Assembly (NCBI RefSeq): GCF_009749385.1
Contig: NZ_WBIN01000002.1
Location: forward strand, 62,001 to 126,000
Direction of reading: 5' to 3'
DNA: 64,000 nt
From: Agromyces allii
Lineage (GTDB): Bacteria > Actinomycetota > Actinomycetes > Actinomycetales > Microbacteriaceae
Every line of letters begins with the position of its first letter. The first letter of the stretch is position 1. Position numbers and translations under genes: made by a program. Below, one piece after another: positions 18,927 to 27,975 of this stretch. The notes beneath the pieces were generated by a model, which ran no database searches, was not told the origin of the DNA, and worked only from the letters and a program-made list of their open reading frames with translations.

Positions 18927-19484
18927 TCACTTCTCGAGCGGGGTGTCGCTGTACGAGCCCTCCCAGACGGCTCGGCTGCCCGATTCGCCGATGCGCACGA
19001 CCGTCCAGATCGCGCCGACGGCGACGATCACCGCAGCCAGCGTCAGCACGACCCCCACGATGACGGTCGCGGTGCGGCTCACGCCGGCAGCGCCGCGCGC
19101 TCCTGGGGCCGACTCGGAGCCGGAGGCGGCGGCACGGCGTCGCGCGAGCATCGTGAAGACCTGCCACGCGGAGACGAGCACGGCGACGCCGAGCACCGCG
19201 TACAACCACGGCACGATGTCCTCGCCCTGCGCGGTGTGCGCCTCGATGAGCGGCGCTTCGGGCACCCGCGCCTGCAGCCACTTGCCCGCCTCGACGGTCA
19301 CGAGGCCGAGCGGCACGAGCAGCACGGCGGCGACGAGCGACGGGATCCACAGCACGCGGCGTGCACCCGGCCACACGGCGAGCACCACGAGCAGCAGCGC
19401 GATCACCGGAACGGCGATCACCACCGCATGCACGAGGAGCACGTGCAGCGGCAGTCCCTGGAAGACGTAGTCGACGCCGTCCAT
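18927..19484 (-). CDS. DUF2231-type integral membrane protein
   Basis: A 185-residue membrane protein with four predicted helices. The start FQGLPLHVLLVHAVVIAVPVIALLL matches the DUF2231 pattern G-x-P-L-H-x-x-x-V-H; the two histidines in the first helix could bind haem or a metal, but this is inference. A loop with EAHTAQGEDIVPW precedes the third helix, and the last helix ends in a short exposed tail. It starts two bases after the stop of a Rieske lipoprotein, so the two are one unit and may form a small membrane redox complex. Confidence 0.75.
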   Translation of the reverse strand: MDGVDYVFQGLPLHVLLVHAVVIAVPVIALLLVVLAVWPGARRVLWIPSLVAAVLLVPLGLVTVEAGKWLQARVPEAPLIEAHTAQGEDIVPWLYAVLGVAVLVSAWQVFTMLARRRAAASGSESAPGARGAAGVSRTATVIVGVVLTLAAVIVAVGAIWTVVRIGESGSRAVWEGSYSDTPLEK

Positions 19485-19486
19485 GC

Positions 19487-19990
19487 TCAGGACGCGGCGA
19501 CGATGCGATCACCCGAGACGGCGACCGCGATCGGTGTGAGCGGATCGATCGCGGGCCCGTGGATCACTTCGCCCGTGGCCGCATCGAAGCGGGAGCCGTG
19601 GCAGGGGCAGTCGAACTCCGCTCCGGCCGCATTCACCGGGCATCCCTGGTGGGTGCAGATCGCGCTGAAGCACACCACGGCACCCGCGGTGGGCTGGGCG
19701 AGCAGCACGCGTTCGCCGTCGAGCGTGGCGGCCAGGCTCCCGCCGACCGGGACGTCGGCGAGGGCCGCGATGTCGGCACCCGTCGCGGGCTCGTCGGGCC
19801 CGGTCGATTCCGCCGGCGGTTCGTTCGTGACCTCGGGTGTCGTCGGCGTGGACGCGGACGGCGCCACGGACGGAGAGGAGGCCGGCGGTGACGAGGGCGC
19901 GCAGCCGGCGAGCACGAGGGCGCCGCCGAAGGCCCCCGTCGCTCCGAGGGTGAGGATCGTGCGTCGGGTCGGTTCGGTGACATCCGCCAT
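19487..19990 (-). CDS. Rieske [2Fe-2S] lipoprotein, Tat-exported
   Basis: A 167-residue Rieske protein on the outer face of the membrane. The N-terminus has a twin-arginine signal (TRRTILTLG) and a lipobox LAGC with Cys30. A Pro/Ser/Thr linker follows. The C-terminal Rieske domain has both cluster motifs, CTHQGC and CPCHGS, so it should carry a 2Fe-2S centre with two Cys and two His. It is not next to cytochrome bc1 genes, so it is not the QcrA subunit. It is followed after two bases by the DUF2231 membrane protein. Confidence 0.92.
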   Translation of the reverse strand: MADVTEPTRRTILTLGATGAFGGALVLAGCAPSSPPASSPSVAPSASTPTTPEVTNEPPAESTGPDEPATGADIAALADVPVGGSLAATLDGERVLLAQPTAGAVVCFSAICTHQGCPVNAAGAEFDCPCHGSRFDAATGEVIHGPAIDPLTPIAVAVSGDRIVAAS

Positions 19991-20142
19991 GAGGACTCCT
20001 CGTTCGCTCCACGTCGCGCGACTTCGCGCTCCAGCCATTGTGGAACGGAACCCCGCCGGAAGCGAGTGTCGGCGCGCGGCCGTCGAGTGAATCCCGAGCC
20101 TCGGGGAGCGGATGCGAGGGTGCGGGCGCGATGCTGCGGACG

Positions 20143-21015
20143 TCAGTGCCCGCCGGGTGCGCGCACCATGCCCTCCTGCGCGACGCTCGCGACGAGCACG
20201 CCGTCGCGGGTGTAGATGCGACCGATCGAGAGACCACGGCCGCCCTGCGCCGACGGCGACTCCTGCACGTACAGCAGCCATTCGTCGACGCGCGCGTCGC
20301 GGTGCCACCACATGGCGTGGTCGAGGCTCGCGACGCGGAGCCCGGGCGTCGCCCACGGTATGCCGTGCGCGCGCAGCACGGGCTCGAGGATCGAGTAGTC
20401 GCTCGCGTAGGCGAGCGCTGCGCGGTGCTGCTTCGGGTCGTCGGGCAGACGGCCCACCGCCTTCATCCAGACGGCCTGCCGAGGCACCTGCTCGCCCTCG
20501 ACGCTGAGGTAGATGGGCGAGGGGATGTGGCGCACGTCGAACGCCCGCTCCGACGACCAGAACTGGGCCATGGCGTTGTCGAGGTGGCCGATGAGATCGG
20601 CGGTCGAGGGCAGCGACTCGGGGTCGGGCAGGTCGGTCGGCATGTCGACCTGGTGCTCGACGCCCTCGTCTTCGGTCTGGAACGACGCGATGAGCGAGAG
20701 GATCGGCTCGCCCTTCTGGTAGGCGTGGGTGCGCCGGGTCGAGAACGACCGCCCGTCGTGCAGGCGGTCGACCGAGAAGGTGATCGGGTGGTCGACGTCG
20801 CCGGGGCGCAGGAAGTACCCGTGCATCGAGTGCAGCACCCGAGCCTCGTCGACGGTGTGCATCGCGGCGATGAGCGACTGCGCGAGCACCTGCCCGCCGA
20901 AGACGCGCCCGAGCGGCATCCACTGCGACGGCCCGGTGAAGATGTCCTCCGTCGTACGAGCGCCGGTGTTCGTCAGGCGGAGCGTGCTCAGCAGGCCGTC
21001 GATGGGTCCGTTCAT
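20143..21015 (-). CDS. tesB: Acyl-CoA thioesterase II
   Basis: TesB hydrolyses medium- and long-chain acyl-CoAs. The 290-residue double-hotdog protein shows RVFGGQVLAQSLIAAMHTV, LHSMHGYFLRPGD, the YQKGEPILSLIASFQ strand, and SLDHAMWWHRDARVDEWLLYVQESPSAQGGRGLSIGRIY with the conserved catalytic Asp region. ATG 21015 is chosen over a longer opening because family members begin at MNGPIDGLL. It is divergent from the gene at 21107. Confidence 0.94.
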   Translation of the reverse strand: MNGPIDGLLSTLRLTNTGARTTEDIFTGPSQWMPLGRVFGGQVLAQSLIAAMHTVDEARVLHSMHGYFLRPGDVDHPITFSVDRLHDGRSFSTRRTHAYQKGEPILSLIASFQTEDEGVEHQVDMPTDLPDPESLPSTADLIGHLDNAMAQFWSSERAFDVRHIPSPIYLSVEGEQVPRQAVWMKAVGRLPDDPKQHRAALAYASDYSILEPVLRAHGIPWATPGLRVASLDHAMWWHRDARVDEWLLYVQESPSAQGGRGLSIGRIYTRDGVLVASVAQEGMVRAPGGH

Positions 21016-21091
21016 GGGGTCTCCGATATCGCTCGAACGCTGGCTGCGGCATCCGTCGGGCGCGTGGGAACCGCACGCGGCGCGCAATTGG

Positions 21092-21097
21092 TAGTTT
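21092..21097 (+). promoter_or_regulatory. -10 box (TAGTTT) near ATG 21107
   Basis: TAGTTT ends nine bases before the ATG and no ribosome binding site lies between, so the transcript would have a leader of only about three bases. Confidence 0.45.
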
Positions 21098-21106
21098 AGA
21101 CAGCAG

Positions 21107-21787
21107 ATGGTCTCTCAATTCACGCTTGCCGACAGCCTCTCGCTCGGCGATCTGCACACCTACCTGCAACGCGCGGGCCGGGTCGAAGACGGGTCGGTAC
21201 GACTCATCGCCGGCTCCGGCATCCTCGCGGTGTACACGGCGATCCTGTACCCCCGCGGCATCCTCGACGAGAGCCCGACGGTGCTCGGGCTCCGTACGTT
21301 CTCACTCGTCGACACCGACGACTTCGACTCGGTCGTGCCGATGCGGTCGCTCGTCGATCGCATCGTGCGGGCTCGCGGCGAGCTCGGCGAAGACGACGAG
21401 TCGCGCCCCGTCACGATGTCGCGCCCGCCCGAGGTCAACACGGTCACGTGGGCGGGCATCTCCCCGCCCCGTGGCGGGTGGCGTCCGCTCGGCGAGACGG
21501 ATGCCGCGACGCTCGAATCCGCGGCCCGCGCCGGCATCGACGAGGTCGCCGCGGCGATCCCGGCCGGCACGGGCGAGCAGCTCGTGCAGCGCGTGCGCTC
21601 GGAGGTCTGGGGGCGCGGCGTCGACGGCATCGAGTACATCCCGACCGGCGCCGCCTTCGCGGCGTTCAGCCTCGGCTTCCTGGGCGACGACGAGGTGCGC
21701 CTCTTCGAGACGGGCCCCTGGACCCGCCTCAGCTCGCGGCGCGGGCACGTGCTCGTGCGTCGCAAGCCCTGGACCCTCAAGGCGTAG
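21107..21787 (+). CDS. Conserved actinobacterial protein of unknown function
   Basis: I do not recognise a characterised domain. The 226-residue soluble protein has no signal or membrane helix. Its N-terminal half (LGDLHTYLQRAGRVEDGSVRLIAGSGILAVYTAILYPRGI) and C-terminal half (GGAAFAAFSLGFL-like segment ending SSRRGHVLVRRKPWTLKA) look well folded, with alternating hydrophobic strands. The central region holds SRPPEVNTVTWAGISPPRGGW. A TANNNT box nine bases before the ATG suggests near-leaderless expression. It is divergent from tesB. Confidence 0.75.
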   Translation: MVSQFTLADSLSLGDLHTYLQRAGRVEDGSVRLIAGSGILAVYTAILYPRGILDESPTVLGLRTFSLVDTDDFDSVVPMRSLVDRIVRARGELGEDDESRPVTMSRPPEVNTVTWAGISPPRGGWRPLGETDAATLESAARAGIDEVAAAIPAGTGEQLVQRVRSEVWGRGVDGIEYIPTGAAFAAFSLGFLGDDEVRLFETGPWTRLSSRRGHVLVRRKPWTLKA

Positions 21788-21845
21788 CGCGAGCGGCGGC
21801 CGTCGATCGACTCGCCCGAGAGCGAACCGACCGACGGCGTACGGG

Positions 21846-23531
21846 TCAGCCTCTGGCGACCGCGCGGCCGGCGGTGCGCCCGGTGAAGAGGCACCCGCCG
21901 AGGAACGTGCCCTCGAGGGCGCGGTAGCCGTGCACGCCGCCCCCGCCGAATCCGGCGGCCTCGCCGACGGCGTAGAGGCCCGGGACGGGGGCGCCGGAGG
22001 CGTCGAGTGCCTGCGCATCGAGGTTCGTCTGGATTCCGCCGAGGCTCTTGCGCGTGAGGATGTGCAGCTTGACCGCGATCAGCGGCCCGGCCTTCGGGTC
22101 GAGGATGCGGTGCGGCGTCGCCACGCGGATGAGCTTGTCGCCGCGGTACTTGCGGGCGCCGCGCACCGCGGTCAGCTGCAGGTCTTTGGTGAACTCGTTG
22201 TCGACCTCGCGGTCGCGCGCGACGATCTCGCGCTCGATGTTGGCGGTGTCGAGCTCGACCTCGGGCGAGAGCCCGCGCATGCCCGCCAGCAGTTCGTCGA
22301 GCGTGTCGGCGACGACGAAGTCGACGCCGTGCTCCTTGAACGCCTCGACCGGGTCGGTCGCGCCCGAGCCCAGGCGCTGCGCCAGCAGCTTGAGGTCCTT
22401 GCCGGTGAGGTCGGGGTTCTGCTCACTGCCCGAGAGCGCGAACTCCTTCTCGATGATCTTCTGCGTCAGCACGAACCAGGTGTGCTCGTATCCGGTGGTC
22501 TGGATGTGCTCGAGCGTGCCGAGCGTGTCGAATCCGGGGAACAGCGGCACCGGCATCCGCTTGCCCGACGCGTCGAACCAGAGCGACGAGGGGCCTGGCA
22601 GGATGCGGATGCCGTGCATCGGCCAGATCGGATCCCAGTTCGTGATGCCCTCGGTGTAGTGCCACATGCGGTCGCCGTTGACGAGCCGCGCGCCCGCCTG
22701 CTCGCTGATGCCGAGCATGCGCCCGTCGACGTGGGCGGGAACGCCCGACAGCATGTGCGACGGCGGCGTGCCGAGACGCTCGGGCCAGGCCTCGCGCACG
22801 AGGTCGTGGTTGCCGCCGATGCCGCCCGAGGCGACGATCACGGCCGGGGCTCGCAGCTCGAAGTCGCCGACGACGTCGCGGTTGCTCGATTCGCCGCGCC
22901 CCGCAGCATCGGGAGCGAGCACCGCACCGCGAATCCCGACGACCGCGCCGGACTCGACGACGAGCTCGTCGACGCGATGCCGGTGCTTGAACTCGACGAG
23001 GCCGGCCGCCTCGCCAGCCTTCACGCGTGCGATGAACGGGGCCAGCACGCCCGGCCCGGTGCCCCACGTGATGTGGAAGCGGGGCACGGAGTTGCCGTGG
23101 CCGATGGCGTTGTATCCGCCGCGTTCGGCCCAGCCCACGATCGGGAAGAAGCGCACGCCCTTCTGGTGCAGCCATGCGCGCTTCTCACCCGCCGCGAAGT
23201 CGAGGTACGCGTCGGCCCACTTGCGGCCCCACTCGTCTTCGTCGCGGTCGAAGCCCGCGGTGCCGTCCCAGTCCTGCCGTGCGAGGTCGATCGAGTCCTT
23301 GACGCCCATGCGGCGCTGCTCGGGGGAGTCGATGAGGAACAGGCCGCCGAAGGACCAGTGCGCCTGCCCGCCGAGGCTGGCCTCGGGTTCCTGGTCGACG
23401 ATGAGCACGCGCTTGCCCGCATCGACGAGCTCGGCGGCGGCCACGAGACCGGACAGCCCCGCTCCGACGACGATCGCGGCGGGTTCGGGGCGGCCAGCGG
23501 GTTCTGGGCGCACGGCGGGGGTTGCGGGCAC
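21846..23531 (-). CDS. FAD-binding dehydrogenase (fumarate reductase flavoprotein/KsdD-like)
   Basis: A 561-residue flavoprotein of the FAD-binding-2 family, which holds fumarate reductases and ketosteroid dehydrogenases. The N-terminal dinucleotide fold is AIIVGAGLSGLVAAAELVDAGKRVLIVDQE; VIVASGGIGGNHDLVREAWP and the C-terminal GLYAVGEAAGFGGGGVHGYRALEGTFLGGCLFTGRTAGR complete the FAD site. No signal peptide is seen, so it is cytosolic. The acceptor and substrate are unknown. Start GTG 23531 is chosen because AAGGAG lies seven bases upstream; an earlier in-frame start lacks this. Confidence 0.88.
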   Translation of the reverse strand: MPATPAVRPEPAGRPEPAAIVVGAGLSGLVAAAELVDAGKRVLIVDQEPEASLGGQAHWSFGGLFLIDSPEQRRMGVKDSIDLARQDWDGTAGFDRDEDEWGRKWADAYLDFAAGEKRAWLHQKGVRFFPIVGWAERGGYNAIGHGNSVPRFHITWGTGPGVLAPFIARVKAGEAAGLVEFKHRHRVDELVVESGAVVGIRGAVLAPDAAGRGESSNRDVVGDFELRAPAVIVASGGIGGNHDLVREAWPERLGTPPSHMLSGVPAHVDGRMLGISEQAGARLVNGDRMWHYTEGITNWDPIWPMHGIRILPGPSSLWFDASGKRMPVPLFPGFDTLGTLEHIQTTGYEHTWFVLTQKIIEKEFALSGSEQNPDLTGKDLKLLAQRLGSGATDPVEAFKEHGVDFVVADTLDELLAGMRGLSPEVELDTANIEREIVARDREVDNEFTKDLQLTAVRGARKYRGDKLIRVATPHRILDPKAGPLIAVKLHILTRKSLGGIQTNLDAQALDASGAPVPGLYAVGEAAGFGGGGVHGYRALEGTFLGGCLFTGRTAGRAVARG

Positions 23532-23583
23532 TGGGGGACTCCTTCGTCTCACTCGTGTGCGGCTCGGGCGCTCGAGGGTCGGG

Positions 23584-24060
23584 TCACTCCTCGAACGTGT
23601 TCACCATCGCGAACGCCGCACGCTGAAGATAATCCCACAGAGTCTCCTCGGCGAGCGGCGGCAGGTCGAGCGCGTCGACGGCCGTGCGCATGTGCGCCAG
23701 CCAGCGGTCGCGCGCGTCGGGGTTGACCTTGAACCCGGCGTGCCGCATGCGCAGGCGCGGGTGTCCGCGCTGCTCGCTGTAGGTGCCCGGTCCGCCCCAG
23801 TACTGCTCGAGGAAGAGCAGCAGTCGCTCCTCGGCCGGGCCGAGGTCCTCTTCGGGGTACATGGGGCGGAGCACGGGGTCGTCGGCGACGCCCTCGTAGA
23901 ACACGTGGACGAGCTTCTCGAACGTGGGCCTGCCGCCGACGGTCTCGTAGAACGAGGCCCCCAACGCCGAGCCGTGCTCGCTGCCCCGGAGCGGCACCGA
24001 GGCGGGAGGCACGGCGGAGACGGGGACGGATGTCGGTGGCACGCGCTCGTCGTCGGTCAC
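23584..24060 (-). CDS. glbO: Group II truncated haemoglobin (trHbO)
   Basis: A small oxygen-binding haemoglobin with a 2-on-2 helical fold. The 158-residue product has a disordered N-terminus of about 35 residues, then [34 protein letters not shown] (helices A-B-C), [34 protein letters not shown] with the proximal His, and the group II tryptophan in [11 protein letters not shown] 24060 overlaps the mscS stop (GTGA), so it is translationally coupled to the channel gene. Confidence 0.93.
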   Translation of the reverse strand: MTDDERVPPTSVPVSAVPPASVPLRGSEHGSALGASFYETVGGRPTFEKLVHVFYEGVADDPVLRPMYPEEDLGPAEERLLLFLEQYWGGPGTYSEQRGHPRLRMRHAGFKVNPDARDRWLAHMRTAVDALDLPPLAEETLWDYLQRAAFAMVNTFEE

Positions 24061-25142
24061 GATGGGGCTCCGGGGGTCTTCGGCGGGTCGGTGGGGGGAA
24101 GGGTCGGGGGCTTCGGGGCGACCTTCGCGCGCTGGGCCTTCTTGGCCTTGGCGGTCGACGCCTTGACCGCCTCGTTCGTGAGCACGGCGTTCGGCGAGGT
24201 CTTCGGCGGCTTCGCACCCTTGACTCGGGTGGCCCCGTCGAACCCGGTGAGCACGACCGAACCGAGGCTCGGCAGCTTCAGGCCCATGCCGTCGACGGCG
24301 TGCTTGAGTCGCACGCGAAGTTCTCGGGCGACGTCGTCCTTCGACGAGGTGCGCACCTTCACGACCACGCGGAGCACCATGGCGTCGTCGGAGATCGACT
24401 CGAGGCCCCAGATCTCGGGGCGTTCGAGGATGCGGGCGCGCCACTTGCTCGACTGCGCGAACTCGTTCGCGGTCTTCAGGAGCTCCGACTCGACCTCGTC
24501 GACGTCGGCGTCGTACGGCACGGCGAGGTCGACGATGACGCGCGCCCAACCCTGCGACATGTTGCCGACGCGGAGGATCTCGCCGTTGCGCACGAACCAG
24601 AGCGTGCCGTTGACGTCGCGCACCTTCGTGATGCGGATCTGCACCTCTTCGACGATGCCGGTCGCTGGTCCGAGATCGACGACGTCGCCCACGCCGACCT
24701 GGTCCTCGACGACCATGAACAGTCCGTTCAGGACGTCTTTCACGATGTTCTGGGCGCCGAAACCGAGGCCGGCGCCGATCGCGGCCGAGAGCAGTGCGAA
24801 CGAGCCGAGGATGCCCGGGTCGATGGTGCTCACGATCATGAGGGTCACGATGATGAACAGGGTGACGTTGACGACGTTGGTGAAGACCGACCCGAGCGTG
24901 CGGGTGCGCTGCACGACGCGGACGGCCGCGAGCGGCGAGGCCTGCAGGGCCTGCGTGTCGGTGACGTCCTGCTTGCGCTTGACGCCCGAGACGATCTGGC
25001 CGACGACGCGCTCGATGACGAAGTGCAGGATCCAGCGGACGAGGAGCGCGACCGCGATGATCACGACGATCCGGATCGTCGTGCCGACCACGGTGCCCCA
25101 GTTCTCGGCCCAGTACGAGGTGAAATCGGTCCAGACGTTCAT
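24057..25142 (-). CDS. Small-conductance mechanosensitive channel (MscS family)
   Basis: A 361-residue MscS-type channel that opens under membrane tension to release solutes in osmotic downshock. Three N-terminal helices are seen (about 20-42, 85-105, 110-130). The pore helix carries the Gly/Ala-rich [33 protein letters not shown], the MscS signature. The beta and alpha-beta domains follow, and the last 60 residues are a disordered Lys/Pro tail ([21 protein letters not shown]). It precedes the truncated haemoglobin gene and shares a transcript with it. Confidence 0.94.
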   Translation of the reverse strand: MNVWTDFTSYWAENWGTVVGTTIRIVVIIAVALLVRWILHFVIERVVGQIVSGVKRKQDVTDTQALQASPLAAVRVVQRTRTLGSVFTNVVNVTLFIIVTLMIVSTIDPGILGSFALLSAAIGAGLGFGAQNIVKDVLNGLFMVVEDQVGVGDVVDLGPATGIVEEVQIRITKVRDVNGTLWFVRNGEILRVGNMSQGWARVIVDLAVPYDADVDEVESELLKTANEFAQSSKWRARILERPEIWGLESISDDAMVLRVVVKVRTSSKDDVARELRVRLKHAVDGMGLKLPSLGSVVLTGFDGATRVKGAKPPKTSPNAVLTNEAVKASTAKAKKAQRAKVAPKPPTLPPTDPPKTPGAPS

Positions 25143-25232
25143 CGGGCGCTCACCTCGGTTCGGTGGGCGATCGGGGTTCGGGGAAGGGTGTTGTCGAACA
25201 TCGAAGCGAGTCTACGCAGCGTCGTCCGGGAG

Positions 25233-27830
25233 TCAGCCGAGCGACTCCGCGTCGCGCGCCCTGGCGCGCAGCGCGCGTTCCAGTTCGTCGAGCTGTTCGG
25301 ACACGAGCCGGTGCAGGGGCGCCGGAGCCGGATTCGCGGCGAGCCAGGCGCGGGCGGCATCGGCGACCTCGTCGGTGACGAGCGGGGCCGGGAACAGCCG
25401 CTTCACGACGAGCGAGGCCATCGTGAAGCTCCGCTCGGCCCAGACCCCCTGCAGCATCGCGAAGTACGCGTCGACGCTCGAGGCGAGCAGCGCCGGCGTC
25501 GACGTGCGACGCCAGCCGTCGGCGAGCGCCCTGGCGAGGTCGTTCGAGAGGTCGGCCTCGGTCGCGACACGCTGCCACGCGGCATCCTTCACCGCCTGAT
25601 CGGGTCGCGCGGCTCGCGCCGTCTCGGCCAGTCGGCGGCCCTTCGCCGTGTCGTCGAGTGCGAGCGCCGCGGCGATCTCGTCGTCGATCACCTCATCGGA
25701 TGCCGCGACGAGCGCGGCGCGCGCGATCACGATCTCCCAGCGCAGGTCGAGGTCGACGTCGAGCCCGTCGAGCTTGATCGAGCCGTCGAGCAGGCTGCCG
25801 AGCACGTCGGCGTGCGCGGCGGAGCTCGCGAGCTGCGTGAACGCCTTCACGAACTGGAGCTGCGCGTCGGAGGCGGGATCGGCGAGCTCGGCGAGCGCCC
25901 AGACCGCGTCGCCGGCCTCGGCGGCGATGCGCTCGCGGTGCTCGTCGGCGAGGTACCGCGAGAGCGCCGTCTCGAGGCGGGTGAGGGCGAGCCCGCGCGC
26001 CGAGGACTGGTTCTCGTGGCCGACGCTGCCGATCACGAGCCGAACGAAGTCGGTCGCGGCGAACTCGGCGTCGCGCACGGCGTCCCAGGCCGAGCCGAGG
26101 ATCACCGCACGGGCGACGGGGTCGCCGAGGTCGCTGAGCCGCTCGATCGCCGTGGCGAACGAGACGTCGTCGAGGCGCACCTTGGCGTAGGTGAGGTCGT
26201 CGTCGTTCACGAGCAGCAGGTCGGGGCGGGTGAGGCCGACGAGTTCGGGCACCGGCGTCGAGGGGCCGTCGACGTCGATCTCGAACCGGTGCGTGCGAAC
26301 GAGCCGGCCGGACCCGTCGTCGGCGGCGTCGCCCGAGTAGCAGCCGATCGCGAGACGATGCGGCCGGAGCGTCGGATGCGAGTCGGCGGCCGTCTGCTCG
26401 ACGACGGCGGCCGTGATCGTGCCCGCGTCGTCGGTCTCGAGCACCGCCCGGAGCGTGTTGACACCAGCGGTCTCGAGCCACAGCTCGGACCAGCGGGTGA
26501 GGTCGCGCCCGCTGGCGCGCTCGAGTTCGTCGAGCAGGTCGCGGAGCGTGGCGTTGCCGCCCGCGTGCGCCAGCAGGTAGGCGCCGACGCCCTGCTGGAA
26601 CGCCTCGAGTCCGACCCAGGCGACGAGTTGCTTCAGCACCGACGCGCCCTTGTCGTACGTGATCGCGTCGAAGTTCACCTCGACGTCGGCGAGCGACTCG
26701 ATGGGCGCCACGATGGGGTGCGTCGACGGCAGCTGGTCCTGCTCGGCGGCATAGGTCTTCTCGTCGCTCGCGAACGTCGCCCAGACGCCGGTGAACTCGG
26801 TCACCTGCGAGGTTGCGAGCGTCGACGCCCAGGTCGCGAACGACTCGTTCAGCCACAGGTCGTTCCACCAGCGCATCGTGACCGAGTCGCCGAACCACAT
26901 GTGGCTGAGCTCGTGCAGCACGACGATCGCTCGCTGCTCGCGCCGCGCATCGGAGACCCGGGAGCGGAACAGGTAGTTCTCGTTGAACGTCACCGCGCCG
27001 ACGTTCTCCATGGCGCCCCAGTTGTACTCGGGCACGAAGATCTGGTCGTACTTGCCGAACGGGTAGGGCACGCCGAACGCCTGCTCGTAGAACGCGAGCC
27101 CCGCCTGCACGGTCTCGAACATGACCTCGGGCTCGGCGTACTGCGCGAGCGAGGCGCGCGTGAAGAGTCCGAGCGGGATGTCGCGGCCGTCGGTGCTCGT
27201 CGCGGTGCCGCGCCACTCGGCGTAGGCGCCCGCGACGATCGCGACGATGTAGCTGGAGATCACGGGGCCGGTCTCGAAGGCCCAGACCGCGCAATCCGTG
27301 GTCGAGGGAGTGCTCGATGCGGCAGGGACCGGCGCGGGCGTCGGCGCGTTGCTCAGCACGACCCACGACGCGGGGGCCGTGATCGTGAACCGCACCGCGG
27401 CCTTGAGATCGGGCTGGTCGAACACCGCGTAGACGCGGTTGGCCTCGGCGACGGCGAACTCGGTGTAGAGGTAGACGGCGTCGTCGACGGGGTCGACGAA
27501 GCGGTGCAGGCCCTCACCCGTGTTCGTGTACGAGCACGTGCTCACGATGCGCAGCTCGTTCGAGGCCTCGAGCCCGTCGAGCGCGATGCGCCGACCGTCG
27601 GATGCCGCGGCCGGGTCGATGCTGCGCCCGTTCAGCGTGATCTCGTGCACCTCGCGCGTCGTCGCCTCGATGAACGTCGCGGAGCCCGCGACCGCCGTGA
27701 AGCGCACGACCGTCGTGGACGCGAAGCGTTCGCCGTCGCCCGTGAGGTCGAGCTCGACCTCGTAGGACACGTCGGCGACGATCGCCGCGCGCTCCTCGGC
27801 TTCGATGCGGGTCAGATCGGCAGCGGGCAT
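25233..27830 (-). CDS. pepN: Aminopeptidase N (M1 zinc peptidase), paralogue 1
   Basis: PepN removes N-terminal residues from peptides in the cytosol. The 865-residue protein has the exopeptidase motif YNWGAMENVGAVTFNE and the zinc site HELSHMWFGD (His306, His310) with the third ligand Glu in NDLWLNESFATWAS. The C-terminal half is the ERAP1-like helical domain typical of actinobacterial enzymes. It shares an N-terminus (LTRxEAEERAA) and overall design with the paralogue ending at 29851. A -10-like TAGGCT is at 27863-27868 on the minus strand and a GGAGG ribosome site precedes the ATG. Confidence 0.95.
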   Translation of the reverse strand: MPAADLTRIEAEERAAIVADVSYEVELDLTGDGERFASTTVVRFTAVAGSATFIEATTREVHEITLNGRSIDPAAASDGRRIALDGLEASNELRIVSTCSYTNTGEGLHRFVDPVDDAVYLYTEFAVAEANRVYAVFDQPDLKAAVRFTITAPASWVVLSNAPTPAPVPAASSTPSTTDCAVWAFETGPVISSYIVAIVAGAYAEWRGTATSTDGRDIPLGLFTRASLAQYAEPEVMFETVQAGLAFYEQAFGVPYPFGKYDQIFVPEYNWGAMENVGAVTFNENYLFRSRVSDARREQRAIVVLHELSHMWFGDSVTMRWWNDLWLNESFATWASTLATSQVTEFTGVWATFASDEKTYAAEQDQLPSTHPIVAPIESLADVEVNFDAITYDKGASVLKQLVAWVGLEAFQQGVGAYLLAHAGGNATLRDLLDELERASGRDLTRWSELWLETAGVNTLRAVLETDDAGTITAAVVEQTAADSHPTLRPHRLAIGCYSGDAADDGSGRLVRTHRFEIDVDGPSTPVPELVGLTRPDLLLVNDDDLTYAKVRLDDVSFATAIERLSDLGDPVARAVILGSAWDAVRDAEFAATDFVRLVIGSVGHENQSSARGLALTRLETALSRYLADEHRERIAAEAGDAVWALAELADPASDAQLQFVKAFTQLASSAAHADVLGSLLDGSIKLDGLDVDLDLRWEIVIARAALVAASDEVIDDEIAAALALDDTAKGRRLAETARAARPDQAVKDAAWQRVATEADLSNDLARALADGWRRTSTPALLASSVDAYFAMLQGVWAERSFTMASLVVKRLFPAPLVTDEVADAARAWLAANPAPAPLHRLVSEQLDELERALRARARDAESLG

Positions 27831-27862
27831 GTGCAGGGCCTCCGTGTGGTCGTAGACACGCC

Positions 27863-27868
27863 AGCCTA
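27863..27868 (-). promoter_or_regulatory. -10-like TAGGCT of pepN paralogue 1
   Basis: TAGGCT on the minus strand 33 bases before the ATG; the following bases GG match those after the TAGGCT of the second pepN (32454-32459). Confidence 0.45.
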
Positions 27869-27913
27869 CTGAGTCGGCGTGCGCGGATCGTGGCTGTCGC
27901 GTGCTCGACGACG

Positions 27914-27957
27914 CGACGCGCCCCCGATCACCAGGACGGCGGATCGGGGGCGTGTCG
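27914..27957 (-). terminator. Terminator of the ABC-2 exporter operon
   Basis: CGACGCGCCCCCGATC pairs with GATCGGGGGCGTGTCG (one G-T pair) around a 12-base loop. It starts 19 bases past the permease stop at 27976. Confidence 0.8.
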
Positions 27958-27975
27958 TGCCTTCGGCCGGGGAGG

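Noticed and set aside
19487..19990. Cytochrome bc1 Rieske subunit QcrA
   Set aside because: No qcrB or qcrC nearby, one lipobox instead of several membrane helices, and only 167 residues.
24030..27872. A 1280-codon open frame antisense to pepN and mscS
   Set aside because: High GC leaves few stops in the opposite frame. The translation has no family features and biased Arg/Ala/Gly/Val content, and it overlaps several certain genes.
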